The translations under genes were made by a program, and so were the position numbers. The notes beneath the pieces are model-generated. The model did not search any database. It saw nothing but the letters and a program-made list of their open reading frames with translations, and had not been told where the DNA came from. This document shows, one piece after another, positions 8,246 to 17,424 of a stretch of 64,000 nucleotides of DNA (positions are counted from its first letter, which is position 1; the number at the start of each line of letters is the position of its first letter). Origin of the DNA: Chromatiales bacterium (GTDB lineage: Bacteria; Pseudomonadota; Gammaproteobacteria; Steroidobacterales; GCA-2729495); NCBI GenBank assembly GCA_024234935.1, contig JACKNI010000002.1, positions 558,001 to 622,000 of the forward strand, read 5' to 3'.

Positions 8246-8246
8246 T
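8241..8246 (+). promoter_or_regulatory. putative -10 element of a gyrB promoter
   Basis: TATAAT, identical to the sigma-70 -10 consensus, begins 27 bp before the end of the gyrB leader and overlaps the recF stop region. No good -35 hexamer lies 16-18 bp upstream; that space is taken by the end of the parS site. The spacing to the ATG leaves a short leader. Confidence 0.45.
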
Positions 8247-8272
8247 GGATCGCTTATATATTGGGGTCTTTC

Positions 8273-10684
8273 ATGGTTGATTCAGAACGCTACGATTCCA
8301 GCAATATCAAAGTCTTAAAAGGCCTTGACGCGGTCAGAAAGCGCCCCGGTATGTACATCGGCGATACCGATGATGGTACCGGTTTGCATCACATGGTCTT
8401 TGAGGTCGTCGATAACGCGGTCGACGAGGCACTCGCCGGATTCTGCAGCAAGATCTCGGTCACCATCCACGCGGGAGAATCCATCACAGTCACCGACGAT
8501 GGGCGCGGTATCCCCGTAGATCTCCACACAGATGAGGGTAAGTCGGCAGCCGAGGTCATCATGACCGTGCTGCATGCCGGCGGAAAATTCGACAGCAATT
8601 CCTACAAGGTTTCGGGTGGCTTGCACGGTGTCGGTGTATCTGTCGTCAATGCCTTGTCCGAAGTTCTTGACCTGACCATCTACCGGGATGGCCGCACCCA
8701 CGAGCAGCGCTATCACCTGGGTGAACCCGAGGCGCCGCTCGCGGTGACCGGTGAAACCAAACGCCGTGGCACGGTGATCCATTTCAAGCCCAGCGCCGAG
8801 ATCTTCACTCACATCGAGTTTCATTACGACGTGCTGGCCAAACGACTGCGTGAACTATCGTTTCTTAATCAGGGCGTGTGTATCCACCTGGTGGACGAAC
8901 GCGACGGGCGCAGTGATACCTTTCAGTTTGAAGGCGGCATCCGCGCATTTGTCGAGCACCTGAATCGCAACAAGACGCCAATTCAGCCCACGGTCATTCA
9001 CTTCTCGCGTCAACAGGATATGGTCCAGGTTGAATGTGCCCTGCAGTGGAACGATGGCTACCAGGAAAACATGTTCTGCTATACGAACAATATTCCGCAA
9101 AAGGATGGCGGCACTCACCTGTCCGGATTTCGCGCCGCGTTGACGCGCACGCTCAACACCTATATCGAAAAAGAATTCGCATCCAGGAAGGAAAAGATTT
9201 CAACCACCGGCGATGATGCCCGCGAAGGCCTCACCGCCGTATTGTCCGTGAAGCTCCCCGACCCGAAGTTTTCTTCGCAGACCAAGGACAAGCTCGTCTC
9301 ATCCGAGGTCAAGGCCGCCGTCGAAACCGCCGTCGCCGACCACCTGGAAAACTTTCTGCTCGAGCACCCGGCCGAAGCAAAAATAATCGTCGCCAAACTG
9401 ATCGATGCGGCGCGCGCCCGCGAAGCGGCACGCAAGGCCCGTGAAATGACACGTCGCAAGGGTGCGCTCGATATTGCCGGTCTGCCCGGCAAGCTTGCCG
9501 ACTGTCAGGAAAAGGATCCGGCACTCTCCGAGCTGTTTCTCGTCGAGGGCGATTCGGCAGGTGGATCGGCAAAGCAGGGACGGGACCGCAGAACCCAGGC
9601 GGTATTGCCGCTAAAGGGCAAGATCCTGAACGTCGAAAAAGCCCGCTTCGACAAGATGCTCGCTTCAGCTGAAGTTGGCACGCTGATCACGGCACTCGGC
9701 TGCGGCATCGGCCGGGAAGATTTCGATCCGGACAAGCTTCGCTATCACCACATCATCATCATGACCGACGCCGATGTGGACGGGTCTCATATCCGTACCC
9801 TGTTGCTCACTTTCTTCTACCGGCAGATGCCCGAGCTGATCGAGCGCGGCCACATCTATATTGCCCAGCCACCGCTCTACAAGGTGAAGCGCGGCAAGCA
9901 GGAAACCTACGTCAAGGACGACATGGAGCTGAACGCACTGTTGCTCAAATCGGCACTTGATGGTGCCTCGATCGTTCTAAACGCGCAGGATCCGCCCTTG
10001 CAGGGCGAGGCTCTCGGCAGCCTGTGCCGGGAGTTCATTCTGGTAATGGCGATCGTCGATCGGCTGTCGCGCCGCTATTACGGAAATCTCCTTGAGCGAC
10101 TCATATCCTTGCCGGAGCTTCCGGTTGAACGCTTTTCGGACCGCGAATGGCTGACGGCATGGGGCGCCGAGCTTGCGCAGGCGCTCAACGCGGTTGAGGA
10201 AACCGTGTCCTATCGCATCGAACTCAACGTCAGCGATGACAAGCCGCAGGGCTTCACCGTCTGGCGCTCGCGACATGGTGTCGAAGAACCCAGCGAGCTG
10301 TCCCTGCGCTTCTTTGAGTCAACGGAATATCGCAAGATTGCCGAGCTCGGTAACAGTCTGCGCGGCCTCGTTGGTCCGGGAAGTCTTGTGGCCAGGGGCG
10401 AACAGAAGCGCGAGGTACGGAATTTCCGCGAGGCCATGGAATGGCTGATGGCCGAGGCCCGGAAAGGGCAGGCCATCCAGCGATACAAAGGTCTGGGCGA
10501 AATGAATCCCGATCAGTTGTGGGAGACCACGGTCAACCCGGCCACTCGCCGCCTTATGCAGGTGCGGATTGAAGATGCGGTTGCCGCCGATGAGATCTTC
10601 ACCACCCTGATGGGTGATCAGGTCGAGCCGCGCCGCGAATTCATCGAACGTAACGCGCTGGCCGCGGAAAACATCGATATCTGA
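8273..10684 (+). CDS. gyrB: DNA gyrase subunit B
   Basis: GyrB supplies the ATPase of DNA gyrase, which introduces negative supercoils. The ATG at 8273 starts MVDSERYDSSNIKVLKGLDA; a TTG four codons earlier is less likely. The 803-residue protein has the GHKL ATPase domain (VVDNAVDEALAG, DDGRGIP, GGLHGVG), the transducer domain, and the TOPRIM domain (LFLVEGDSAGGSAKQGRDR and DADVDGSHIRTLLL). The segment after QPPLYKVKRGKQ includes the insert of about 165 residues typical of gammaproteobacterial GyrB. The C-terminus is ENIDI. It is the last gene of the dnaA run and converges on plsC, with 2 bp between the stops. Confidence 0.98.
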   Translation: MVDSERYDSSNIKVLKGLDAVRKRPGMYIGDTDDGTGLHHMVFEVVDNAVDEALAGFCSKISVTIHAGESITVTDDGRGIPVDLHTDEGKSAAEVIMTVLHAGGKFDSNSYKVSGGLHGVGVSVVNALSEVLDLTIYRDGRTHEQRYHLGEPEAPLAVTGETKRRGTVIHFKPSAEIFTHIEFHYDVLAKRLRELSFLNQGVCIHLVDERDGRSDTFQFEGGIRAFVEHLNRNKTPIQPTVIHFSRQQDMVQVECALQWNDGYQENMFCYTNNIPQKDGGTHLSGFRAALTRTLNTYIEKEFASRKEKISTTGDDAREGLTAVLSVKLPDPKFSSQTKDKLVSSEVKAAVETAVADHLENFLLEHPAEAKIIVAKLIDAARAREAARKAREMTRRKGALDIAGLPGKLADCQEKDPALSELFLVEGDSAGGSAKQGRDRRTQAVLPLKGKILNVEKARFDKMLASAEVGTLITALGCGIGREDFDPDKLRYHHIIIMTDADVDGSHIRTLLLTFFYRQMPELIERGHIYIAQPPLYKVKRGKQETYVKDDMELNALLLKSALDGASIVLNAQDPPLQGEALGSLCREFILVMAIVDRLSRRYYGNLLERLISLPELPVERFSDREWLTAWGAELAQALNAVEETVSYRIELNVSDDKPQGFTVWRSRHGVEEPSELSLRFFESTEYRKIAELGNSLRGLVGPGSLVARGEQKREVRNFREAMEWLMAEARKGQAIQRYKGLGEMNPDQLWETTVNPATRRLMQVRIEDAVAADEIFTTLMGDQVEPRREFIERNALAAENIDI

Positions 10685-10686
10685 AC

Positions 10687-11406
10687 TCAGTGTGAAGCGG
10701 CTGCACTGCGTATCGCAGCCACTTCAGCCTCGATCCACTGCTGAATCGCGGCGTTGATTTCCCGCGGATCACGGCCGGCCGGGTCAACTGGCTTGCCGAT
10801 ACGAAACGTCACGGTACCTGGCCGTTTCAACCAGCCGCGCCGGGGCCAGTAGTCGCCGGCGTTGTGTGCGACGGGTACCAGCAGCTTGCCGGCCTCAATG
10901 GCCAGCAGCGCTCCGCTGACGCCATACTTGCGGGTCTCTCCCGGCGGCATCCTCGTACCTTCCGGAAATATCATCACCCAGAGCCCCTCGCCCAGCCGCT
11001 GGCGTCCCTGGGTGACGACTTGCTCTACGGCCCGCCTGCCGGCCTGACGATTTATCGCTATGGGGCGAACGCCGGCTACTGCCCATCCCAGAAACGGCGT
11101 CCAGAGCACCTCGCGTTTCAGCACCCAGGTCTGTCGCGGGAACAATACCCATTGCGCGATCGTTTCATAGGCCGAGGAGTGCTTGAGCAGCACCACCGAA
11201 TTTTCGCTGGGCAGATTCTCCATCCCCTCAACGACGTAACGCAGACCGACAATCTTTTCGCACACGGCCAGTATCCAGCGGGCCCAGCTCACGGTCAGAT
11301 CGTAAGCGACCACGTAGCCCCATGAACGACCGATGACGACCACGATGCTCCACACCGCAACGCTCAAGAACAGCACGGCAGTAAAGAGCAATGAGCGTGC
11401 CAACAC
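10687..11406 (-). CDS. plsC: 1-acyl-sn-glycerol-3-phosphate acyltransferase
   Basis: This enzyme acylates lysophosphatidic acid to phosphatidic acid in phospholipid synthesis at the inner membrane. The 239-residue product has an N-terminal hydrophobic segment (residues about 5-28). The catalytic block reads KHSSAYET, an H-x4-E form of the usual H-x4-D box. The acyltransferase motif FPEGTRMPPG follows, and VPVAHN is the last family block. It starts with GTG at 11406, which overlaps the gmhB stop by one base, so the two genes are translationally coupled. Acyltransferases of lipid A or ornithine-lipid type are alternatives, but length and motifs favour PlsC. Confidence 0.9.
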   Translation of the reverse strand: MLARSLLFTAVLFLSVAVWSIVVVIGRSWGYVVAYDLTVSWARWILAVCEKIVGLRYVVEGMENLPSENSVVLLKHSSAYETIAQWVLFPRQTWVLKREVLWTPFLGWAVAGVRPIAINRQAGRRAVEQVVTQGRQRLGEGLWVMIFPEGTRMPPGETRKYGVSGALLAIEAGKLLVPVAHNAGDYWPRRGWLKRPGTVTFRIGKPVDPAGRDPREINAAIQQWIEAEVAAIRSAAASH

Positions 11407-11984
11407 TATCGGGCCACTCCGGTGTCGATCAGTGCGCGGGCGGCAGCAGCCAGATCGTCGTATACCTCGACACTGCTGTCGCCGTGAAATCCGCGTTCAG
11501 TTTCCACGCCATTGCCGGTCCGTACCAGCATGGCACGTGCGCCGACCGCCTGTGCCGCTTCGATATCCCGTGCCGAGTCGCCAATCACAGGTCGGTCCTT
11601 GAGACTGCAGCCAAACCGCGCCTCTATCTGGTGGAGCAGGCCGGGTTCAGGTTTGCGGCAGCTGCATTTATCCTCGGGCCGGTGCGGGCACACGAAGATC
11701 CCCGCCAGCTGCCCGCCAGCCCGCTCTATCTCCCGACGCATTCGGCTGTTGATTTCCCGCAACGCAGTCTGCGTAATCAGACCTCTGCCCACGCCCGACT
11801 GGTTGGTCGCTACGACAACAACAAACCCGGCGCGAGTCAGCGCGGCTATCGCTTCGAGACTGCCGGGCAAAGGCAGCCACTCCTCGGCGGATTTGATGAA
11901 CTCTGCAGATTCGCGGTTGATGACCCCGTCGCGGTCCAGAACAATCAGACCTTGTCCGGCCTCCGGTCGACTGCTGCTGCTCAC
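11406..11984 (-). CDS. gmhB: D-glycero-beta-D-manno-heptose 1,7-bisphosphate 7-phosphatase
   Basis: GmhB removes the 7-phosphate in the synthesis of ADP-heptose, the building block of the lipopolysaccharide inner core. It is a HAD-family phosphatase of 192 residues. The nucleophile motif is LDRDGVIN near residue 16, the second motif is VVATNQSGVGRG, and the zinc-binding loop CPHRPEDKCSCRKP is characteristic of the GmhB group. The final HAD motif is PVIGDSARDIEAA. The start is GTG at 11984, four bases after the glyS stop. The order glyQ-glyS-gmhB-plsC is common in Gammaproteobacteria. Confidence 0.94.
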   Translation of the reverse strand: MSSSSRPEAGQGLIVLDRDGVINRESAEFIKSAEEWLPLPGSLEAIAALTRAGFVVVVATNQSGVGRGLITQTALREINSRMRREIERAGGQLAGIFVCPHRPEDKCSCRKPEPGLLHQIEARFGCSLKDRPVIGDSARDIEAAQAVGARAMLVRTGNGVETERGFHGDSSVEVYDDLAAAARALIDTGVAR

Positions 11985-11988
11985 GGCG

Positions 11989-14094
11989 TCAGTTCGGACT
12001 ACCGGTCAGGCAGGAGAGGTCTGCGACATCAAGGAATAGTTGCTGCAGACGCCGGAGCTGTGCCAAACGATTGCTGCGCACCGCTGCCTCCTCGGCCATG
12101 ACCAGCACCGCAGCGAAATAATCGTCGACGGGTGACCGCAATCCGGCCAGCGCACACAGGGCCTGCTCGTAGTCGCGGCGCTGCAGATGCTGACGGTGCG
12201 CCGCCGCCGCCTTCTCTACGGCCTTATGGAGCGCCCCCTCCTCGCTGAAGCCGAACAGCGAGGGATCGACAGTAACAGTATCGGTATTTGCACTGCGCAG
12301 AATATTGGCAATGCGCTTGTTTGCGACGGCCAGGCTCTCCGCTTCCGGAAGCCGCATGAACGCACAGACGCCGAGCAGGCGAGCGTGAAAATCAACCAAT
12401 GAGCCGGTCTTGCGACTGCGTACGGCTTCAAACATATCGCTGCTGATCGCGCCTGCCGGCAAGTCCGGTGCCAGACCTTCCAGATAGTAGGCACGCGAGC
12501 GGTCCATGATGAATTCAAAAAGCTCGCCAGCCAGTGCCGCGGGATCTTTGGCGTGCACCGGCTGCAAGGCGACCGCCTCGCGCAGCAGTTCCGGAAGATC
12601 CAGATCAACCCGGTCTTCAACCATGATGCGCAGCAGTCCGAGCGCGTTGCGCCGCAGGCCGAAAGGATCCTTTGCGCCGCTGGGACGTTTGCCAAGTGCA
12701 AAAACGCCGGCCAGGGTATCGGCACGGTCTGCAATGGAGAGCGCGCGGCCGGTTGGCGATGCGGGCAGCCGGTCGCCGGCATGTCGCGGCAGATACTGCT
12801 CTTCGATCGCGAGGGCAACTTCGGCAGGCTCTCCGTCGAGCTTCGCGTAGTGGTAGCCCATCCGCCCCTGGAGCTCCGGAAACTCGCCGACCATCTGCGT
12901 CAACAGGTCGGCCTTTGCGAGGAGCGCTGCGCGCTCTGCGTGTGCCGCTGCGGAGCCGAGCTTTTCTGCCACGCCCCGTGCGAGCCGGGCCACACGAACG
13001 GACCGCTCGCGCAGACTCCCGAGGCCCTTCTGGAAGACGACTGAATCAAGACGCTCCAGGCGTGATTCCAGGCTTGCCTGCCTGTCCTGGTCCCAGAAAA
13101 ACGCTGCATCCGAGAGCCGCGGCAGGATGACCCGCTCATTGCCCTGCCGGATCTGGTCCGGGTCACGACTCTCGATATTTGCGGTGGCGATGAAATTTGG
13201 CAGCAGGCAACCGTCTCCGCTGCGCACCGGGAAATACCGCTGATGGCCTTGCAGCGTTGCGATCAGGACCTCTTCCGGCAGGCGCAAAAACGCCGCGTCA
13301 AAGCGGCCCGTCAATGCCACCGGCCATTCAACCAGCGCTGTGACCTCATCGAGCAGGTCTGCTTCGATCATCGCCCGGCCGCTGACGCAACCGGCCGCGG
13401 CTTCGGCCAGCTGCTTGACCCGCTCGCGGCGCTCAGAGAAGTCGGCGATGACCCTGTTGGTTGCGAGCACCCGAAGGTAGTCGCCGGCGCACTGTAGTTC
13501 GACTGGTTCCGGTGCGTGAAAGCGGTGTCCGCGCGTGTGTCGCGATGCCGGGACGCCCAGTATGCTGCCGGGCACGATTTCGGCGCCGAGCAGCATCACC
13601 ACCCAATGCACCGGCCGTACAAATTCCGTATCGCCATCACCCCAGCGCATCCGCCGCGGTATTGGCAACGCAGCCAATGCATCGCTCACGATACCTGGCA
13701 GCAGGTCCTGCGCGGGCTGACCGGCAACTTCCGCACGGTAATGGAGCCATGCACCTTTTGAGGTCTCGGTCCGGCCGAGGCTCTCCACCGATACGCCACA
13801 GCCCTCGGCAAAGGCCTGAGCCGCACGTGTTGGTTTGCCCTCTGCATCAAACGCTATTGCCAGCGGCGGACCCCGTTTTTCCACGCTTTGCTGCGACTGG
13901 GCGCAGTCCAGCGCATCAACGCTGACGGCCAGCCGGCGCGGTGTCGCGAAGGAGCGCAGCGTGCCGAAGCCCAGCCCCGCAGCGCCAAGACCAGCGCGCA
14001 TATGTTCGGCAAAACTCTGTTCAAGGTTGCGGAGAGCTTTGGGCGGCAGCTCTTCGGTACCGATCTCAACGAGAAAGTCAGCAGTTTGCGCCAT
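11989..14094 (-). CDS. glyS: glycine--tRNA ligase beta subunit
   Basis: GlyS is the large subunit of the alpha2-beta2 glycyl-tRNA synthetase and mainly binds tRNA. From the ATG at 14094 the product has 701 residues and opens MAQTADFLVEIGTEELPPK, which is the family's conserved start. A GTG at 14112, directly after the glyQ stop, would add six residues. Other family blocks are GRAMIEADLLDEV, the region LLPNFIATANIESRD, and an HD-like segment followed by the C-terminal anticodon-binding-like domain. It is coupled to glyQ upstream and gmhB downstream. Confidence 0.97.
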   Translation of the reverse strand: MAQTADFLVEIGTEELPPKALRNLEQSFAEHMRAGLGAAGLGFGTLRSFATPRRLAVSVDALDCAQSQQSVEKRGPPLAIAFDAEGKPTRAAQAFAEGCGVSVESLGRTETSKGAWLHYRAEVAGQPAQDLLPGIVSDALAALPIPRRMRWGDGDTEFVRPVHWVVMLLGAEIVPGSILGVPASRHTRGHRFHAPEPVELQCAGDYLRVLATNRVIADFSERRERVKQLAEAAAGCVSGRAMIEADLLDEVTALVEWPVALTGRFDAAFLRLPEEVLIATLQGHQRYFPVRSGDGCLLPNFIATANIESRDPDQIRQGNERVILPRLSDAAFFWDQDRQASLESRLERLDSVVFQKGLGSLRERSVRVARLARGVAEKLGSAAAHAERAALLAKADLLTQMVGEFPELQGRMGYHYAKLDGEPAEVALAIEEQYLPRHAGDRLPASPTGRALSIADRADTLAGVFALGKRPSGAKDPFGLRRNALGLLRIMVEDRVDLDLPELLREAVALQPVHAKDPAALAGELFEFIMDRSRAYYLEGLAPDLPAGAISSDMFEAVRSRKTGSLVDFHARLLGVCAFMRLPEAESLAVANKRIANILRSANTDTVTVDPSLFGFSEEGALHKAVEKAAAAHRQHLQRRDYEQALCALAGLRSPVDDYFAAVLVMAEEAAVRSNRLAQLRRLQQLFLDVADLSCLTGSPN

Positions 14095-14112
14095 GGGATC
14101 CGGAACCGTCAC

Positions 14113-15027
14113 TCAGTGTGCAGCGCGCTTTGCAGCCAGCGGAAAACCGAGGGCTGCACGGCTGTCGTAGTATGCCTGCGCAACCAGACGGGCCATTTCA
14201 CGTACGCGTAAAATGTAACGCTGGCGCTCGCTTACCGAGATTGCCCGGCGCGCATCCAGCAGGTTGAAGGTATGCGAGGCATCAAGCACCTGCTCGTAGG
14301 CGGGCAGCGTCAGGCCCCTTTCAATCAGCGACTGGCAGGCGTGCTCGGCGGCATCGAAACGTGGCGTCAGCACGTCCGTATCGGCGGCTTCAAAGTTGTA
14401 GCGCGACATTTCCACTTCATTCTGATGGAAGACGTCGCCATAGGTGACGCGGCCAAAAGGGCCATCAGTCCAGACCAGGTCATATACGCTGCTGACGCCC
14501 TGCAGGTACATGGCGATCCGTTCCAGTCCGTAGGTGATCTCTCCGGTTACCGGTCGGCAATCGAGGCCGCCAACCTGCTGGAAATAGGTGAACTGGGTGA
14601 CTTCCATGCCGTTCAGCCAGACCTCCCAGCCCAGACCCCAGGCCCCGAGGGTCGGCGATTCCCAGTTGTCTTCGACGAAACGGATATCGTGCGTCAGCGG
14701 GTCGATGCCCAGTGCACGCAGCGAGTTCAGATAGAGCTCCTGTATATCGATCGGCGAAGGCTTGAGTACGACCTGGAACTGGTAGTAGTGCTGCAAGCGG
14801 TTGGGGTTATCGCCGTAGCGGCCATCGGCAGGCCGTCGGCTGGGTTGCACATAGGCCGCGCTCCAGGGTTCCGGGCCGATCGACCGAAGAAAAGTCGCCG
14901 AATGAAAAGTCCCCGCGCCCATCGGCATATCGTAGGGCTGCAATACCACGCAGCCGTGATCGGCCCAGTAGCGCTGCAGGGACAGGATAAGGTCCTGGAA
15001 TGTCCGGGGAGGGCTAGCCTGAGTCAA
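14113..15027 (-). CDS. glyQ: glycine--tRNA ligase alpha subunit
   Basis: GlyQ is the catalytic class II subunit that activates glycine and charges tRNA-Gly together with GlyS. Conserved blocks include the RTFQDLILSLQ start, MGAGTFHSATFLR, the signature AAYVQPSRRPADGRYG, NPNRLQHYYQFQV and LGWEVWLNGMEVTQFTYFQQ. No ATG or GTG lies at the expected N-terminus; a TTG at 15027 gives MTQASPPRTFQ and 304 residues, one more than in E. coli. The frame stays open to an ATG at 15141, but that extension is not conserved-looking. The gene begins the glyQ-glyS-gmhB-plsC run. Confidence 0.95.
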   Translation of the reverse strand: MTQASPPRTFQDLILSLQRYWADHGCVVLQPYDMPMGAGTFHSATFLRSIGPEPWSAAYVQPSRRPADGRYGDNPNRLQHYYQFQVVLKPSPIDIQELYLNSLRALGIDPLTHDIRFVEDNWESPTLGAWGLGWEVWLNGMEVTQFTYFQQVGGLDCRPVTGEITYGLERIAMYLQGVSSVYDLVWTDGPFGRVTYGDVFHQNEVEMSRYNFEAADTDVLTPRFDAAEHACQSLIERGLTLPAYEQVLDASHTFNLLDARRAISVSERQRYILRVREMARLVAQAYYDSRAALGFPLAAKRAAH

Positions 15028-15362
15028 GCGAGGGATCCATGCGCAAATGGGCGCCGAAGTATAGCTTCGATTGGATGCATAGCCACAAAGCGGGTAGAAG
15101 GGGCTGTCTCGGAGACCAGTGCGCACCAATATGTAGCGCACCGATAGTTTGGCGCCCGCTTATGGTGCGTTCTGAGCGATGAGAAATTTTCAATACTATA
15201 TAAATCAATGTCTTATCTAAGGCTCGCGCTTGGCATAGGTCGTGCATTAGGATAGGGCGCTTCAGAAGCAACTTGCCCCGGTACACAAAAACAGCTTGGG
15301 CGGTTTCAGCTGGCGCCCCGCATCAGGAAATACATGCTTATCCGAAAAACCAAGGAGCCGTC
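15028..15362. other. intergenic control region between glyQ and glnA
   Basis: This 335-bp gap separates the divergent glyQ and glnA genes. It holds the sigma-54 promoter of glnA (15231-15246). The segment 15180-15225 is clearly AT-rich and includes ACTATATAAATC, which could be a sigma-70 -10 region. Several GCACC or GGTGC half-sites of the NtrC type occur between about 15122 and 15168, but none is paired at the standard spacing. No small gene was recognised. Confidence 0.6.
15231..15246 (+). promoter_or_regulatory. sigma-54 promoter of glnA
   Basis: TGGCAT, five bases, then GTGCA reproduces the -24/-12 pattern of sigma-54 promoters, with the invariant GG at 15232-15233 and GC at 15244-15245 at the exact spacing. 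The start of transcription would be near 15257, about 105 bp before the glnA ATG. The NtrC-type activator encoded downstream (glnG) is the natural partner. Confidence 0.75.
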
Positions 15363-16772
15363 ATGACCCCCGCCGAAGCTCTAAGCCTCATCAAAGAGAA
15401 AGAGGCCAAATTTGTAGACCTGCGCTTCACCGATACTCACGGCAAAGAGCAGCATCTGTCCATCCCCGCCAAGACTGTCGATGCCAGCTTTTTTGAAGAC
15501 GGCAAGATGTTTGACGGTTCCTCGATTGCCGGCTGGAAGGGCATCCAGGAATCCGACATGGTGCTGATGCCTGACCCTTCGTCGGCAGTAGTCGATCCAT
15601 TCACCGAACACCCCACGATCAACCTGCGCTGCGATGTCTATGAACCTTCCACCATGCAGGGTTATACGCGTTGCCCGCGCATGACCGCACGGCGTGCCGA
15701 GGAATACCTGAAATCCACCGGTATTGCAGACACGGCCTTTTTCGGCCCGGAAAACGAATTTTTCATCTTCGACGATGTGCGTTACGGCGCCGACACCAAC
15801 AGCGCCTATCACTACATCGACTCGACGGAAGGCGCGTGGAACTCGCGCAAGGAGTATGAAGGCGGCAACACGGGTCATCGTCCTGGTATCAAGGGCGGCT
15901 ACTTCCCCGTGCCACCGGTCGATTCACAGCAGGATATCCGCTCCGAGATGTGCCTGGTGCTCGAGGAGATGGGCATTGAAGTCGAGGTGCACCATCACGA
16001 GGTCGCGACCGCCGGCCAGGGTGAAATAGGTGTCAAGTTCGGCAGCCTGGTGCAGAAAGGCGACCAGGTCCAGATGCTGAAGTATGTCGTTCAGAATGTG
16101 GCGCACGCTTTCGGCAAGACCGCGACCTTCATGCCGAAGCCGCTCGTCGGCGACAACGGCAGTGGCATGCATGTGCATCAGTCGCTGGCCAAAGGTGGCA
16201 AGAACCTGTTCACGGGTGATGCCTATGGTGGCCTGTCGCAGACCGCGCTGTATTACATCGGCGGCATTCTCAAGCATGCGCGTGCCATTAATGCGCTGAC
16301 CAATCCGAGTACCAACAGCTACAAGCGCCTGGTACCGGGCTTCGAAGCGCCGGTCATGCTCGCGTACTCGGCACGTAACCGCTCCGCGTCAATTCGCATT
16401 CCCTTTATTGCCAACCCGAAGGGCCGGCGTATCGAGGTGCGCTTCCCGGACAGTACCGCCAATCCGTATTTCGCATTTACCGCGATGCTGATGGCCGGTC
16501 TCGATGGCATCCAGAACAAGATCAATCCGGGCGATGCGATGGACAAGGATCTCTACGATCTCGAGCCCGAGGAAGACAAGAAGATCCCGAAGGTCTGCTT
16601 CTCTCTCGAGCAGGCGCTTGAGGCGCTCGACAAGGATCGCGACTTCCTGAAGGCGGGCAACGTATTCAGCGACGACCTCATCGATGCATACATCAACCTG
16701 AAGTATGCAGACATGATGCGTGTTCGCATGGCGGTGCACCCGCTTGAGTTCCAGCTGTACTACAGCCTTTGA
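15363..16772 (+). CDS. glnA: type I glutamine synthetase
   Basis: GlnA forms glutamine from glutamate, ammonia and ATP and is the entry point of nitrogen assimilation. The ATG at 15363 gives 469 residues, the exact length of the enterobacterial dodecameric enzyme. Visible blocks are MFDGSSIAGWKGI, the metal-binding GPENEFF, NGSGMHVHQSL, and RNRSASIRIPF. The adenylylation site is present as LYDLEPEE with Tyr398, so activity is probably controlled by GlnE. A sigma-54 promoter lies upstream and the glnL-glnG two-component system downstream. A 13-bp hairpin separates it from the next gene. Confidence 0.98.
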   Translation: MTPAEALSLIKEKEAKFVDLRFTDTHGKEQHLSIPAKTVDASFFEDGKMFDGSSIAGWKGIQESDMVLMPDPSSAVVDPFTEHPTINLRCDVYEPSTMQGYTRCPRMTARRAEEYLKSTGIADTAFFGPENEFFIFDDVRYGADTNSAYHYIDSTEGAWNSRKEYEGGNTGHRPGIKGGYFPVPPVDSQQDIRSEMCLVLEEMGIEVEVHHHEVATAGQGEIGVKFGSLVQKGDQVQMLKYVVQNVAHAFGKTATFMPKPLVGDNGSGMHVHQSLAKGGKNLFTGDAYGGLSQTALYYIGGILKHARAINALTNPSTNSYKRLVPGFEAPVMLAYSARNRSASIRIPFIANPKGRRIEVRFPDSTANPYFAFTAMLMAGLDGIQNKINPGDAMDKDLYDLEPEEDKKIPKVCFSLEQALEALDKDRDFLKAGNVFSDDLIDAYINLKYADMMRVRMAVHPLEFQLYYSL

Positions 16773-16784
16773 CAATATGCCTCT

Positions 16785-16818
16785 GACCAGCATCCGGTTT
16801 CAGGACCGGATGCTGGTC
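16785..16818 (+). terminator. hairpin after glnA (terminator or attenuator)
   Basis: GACCAGCATCCGG (16785-16797) is followed by an 8-base loop and its perfect complement CCGGATGCTGGTC (16806-16818). It starts 12 bp after the glnA stop. There is no clear T-run after the stem, so it may be a processing or attenuation structure that lowers glnLG expression relative to glnA rather than a classical terminator. Confidence 0.6.
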
Positions 16819-16849
16819 GGTTCAGCTGGCTTGGAGTTATGCTTGGCGC

Positions 16850-17398
16850 ATGCAGGCTTTAGTCATGATCCTGTGCCTCGCACTCTCCGCTGCTGCATCA
16901 GCTGGAGTAGAGGTATATCGATGGGTAGACGATGAGGGCCAGGTCCATTATTCGGACCGCCCGAGTCCGGGCGCTGATCGGGTTGCCATTGATGTCACCC
17001 CACCGGGTTCCACACCAGTTGCAGGCGGTACATCACCAAGACGTACGCCGCCGGCAGCCCCGAACCAACCTGTCGCGACTGCATACGATTCACTGACTAT
17101 CCAGGTACCAGGACAGGACGAGACACTGTGGAACATCGCGGGCCAGCTGGACGTCGCTGTAGCTCTGCAACCACCCTTGCAGGCGGGACACAGGGTACAG
17201 CTGCTCCTGGACGGCCGACCAGTAGCGGAGCTGGAGCCCGGGAGCACGCGGACCCGACTCTCGGACGTGTACCGGGGTCAGCACACACTGCAGGGAACGA
17301 TCCAGGACGAGTCGGGTGCAACGCTGATGCAGAGCGCTCCGGTGACCTTCTACGTTCAGCAGTCTGCGCTGGGAACGAACCCGGTGGTCAATCCGTAG
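16850..17398 (+). CDS. DUF4124 domain-containing secreted protein
   Basis: The 182-residue product has a signal peptide (MQALVMILCLALSAAASA, probable cleavage before GVEVYRW) and then the DUF4124 hallmark VYRWVDDEGQVHYSDRP at about residues 21-38. After a low-complexity Pro/Thr linker there is a beta-rich C-terminal part (LLLDGRPVAELEPGSTR, DVYRGQHTLQG) resembling an immunoglobulin-like fold. The biochemical function of the family is unknown. The product should act in the periplasm. It lies between glnA and glnL, a position where DUF4124 genes also occur in other Gammaproteobacteria, and glnL begins just after its stop. Confidence 0.85.
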   Translation: MQALVMILCLALSAAASAGVEVYRWVDDEGQVHYSDRPSPGADRVAIDVTPPGSTPVAGGTSPRRTPPAAPNQPVATAYDSLTIQVPGQDETLWNIAGQLDVAVALQPPLQAGHRVQLLLDGRPVAELEPGSTRTRLSDVYRGQHTLQGTIQDESGATLMQSAPVTFYVQQSALGTNPVVNP

Positions 17399-17424
17399 GC
17401 AGTCGTTTCCCGGTCGACCCGGCT

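Noticed and set aside
15122..15168. Possible NtrC-binding sites upstream of glnA
   Set aside because: Several GCACC and GGTGC half-sites are visible, but none is paired at the spacing known for NtrC, so I did not call a site.
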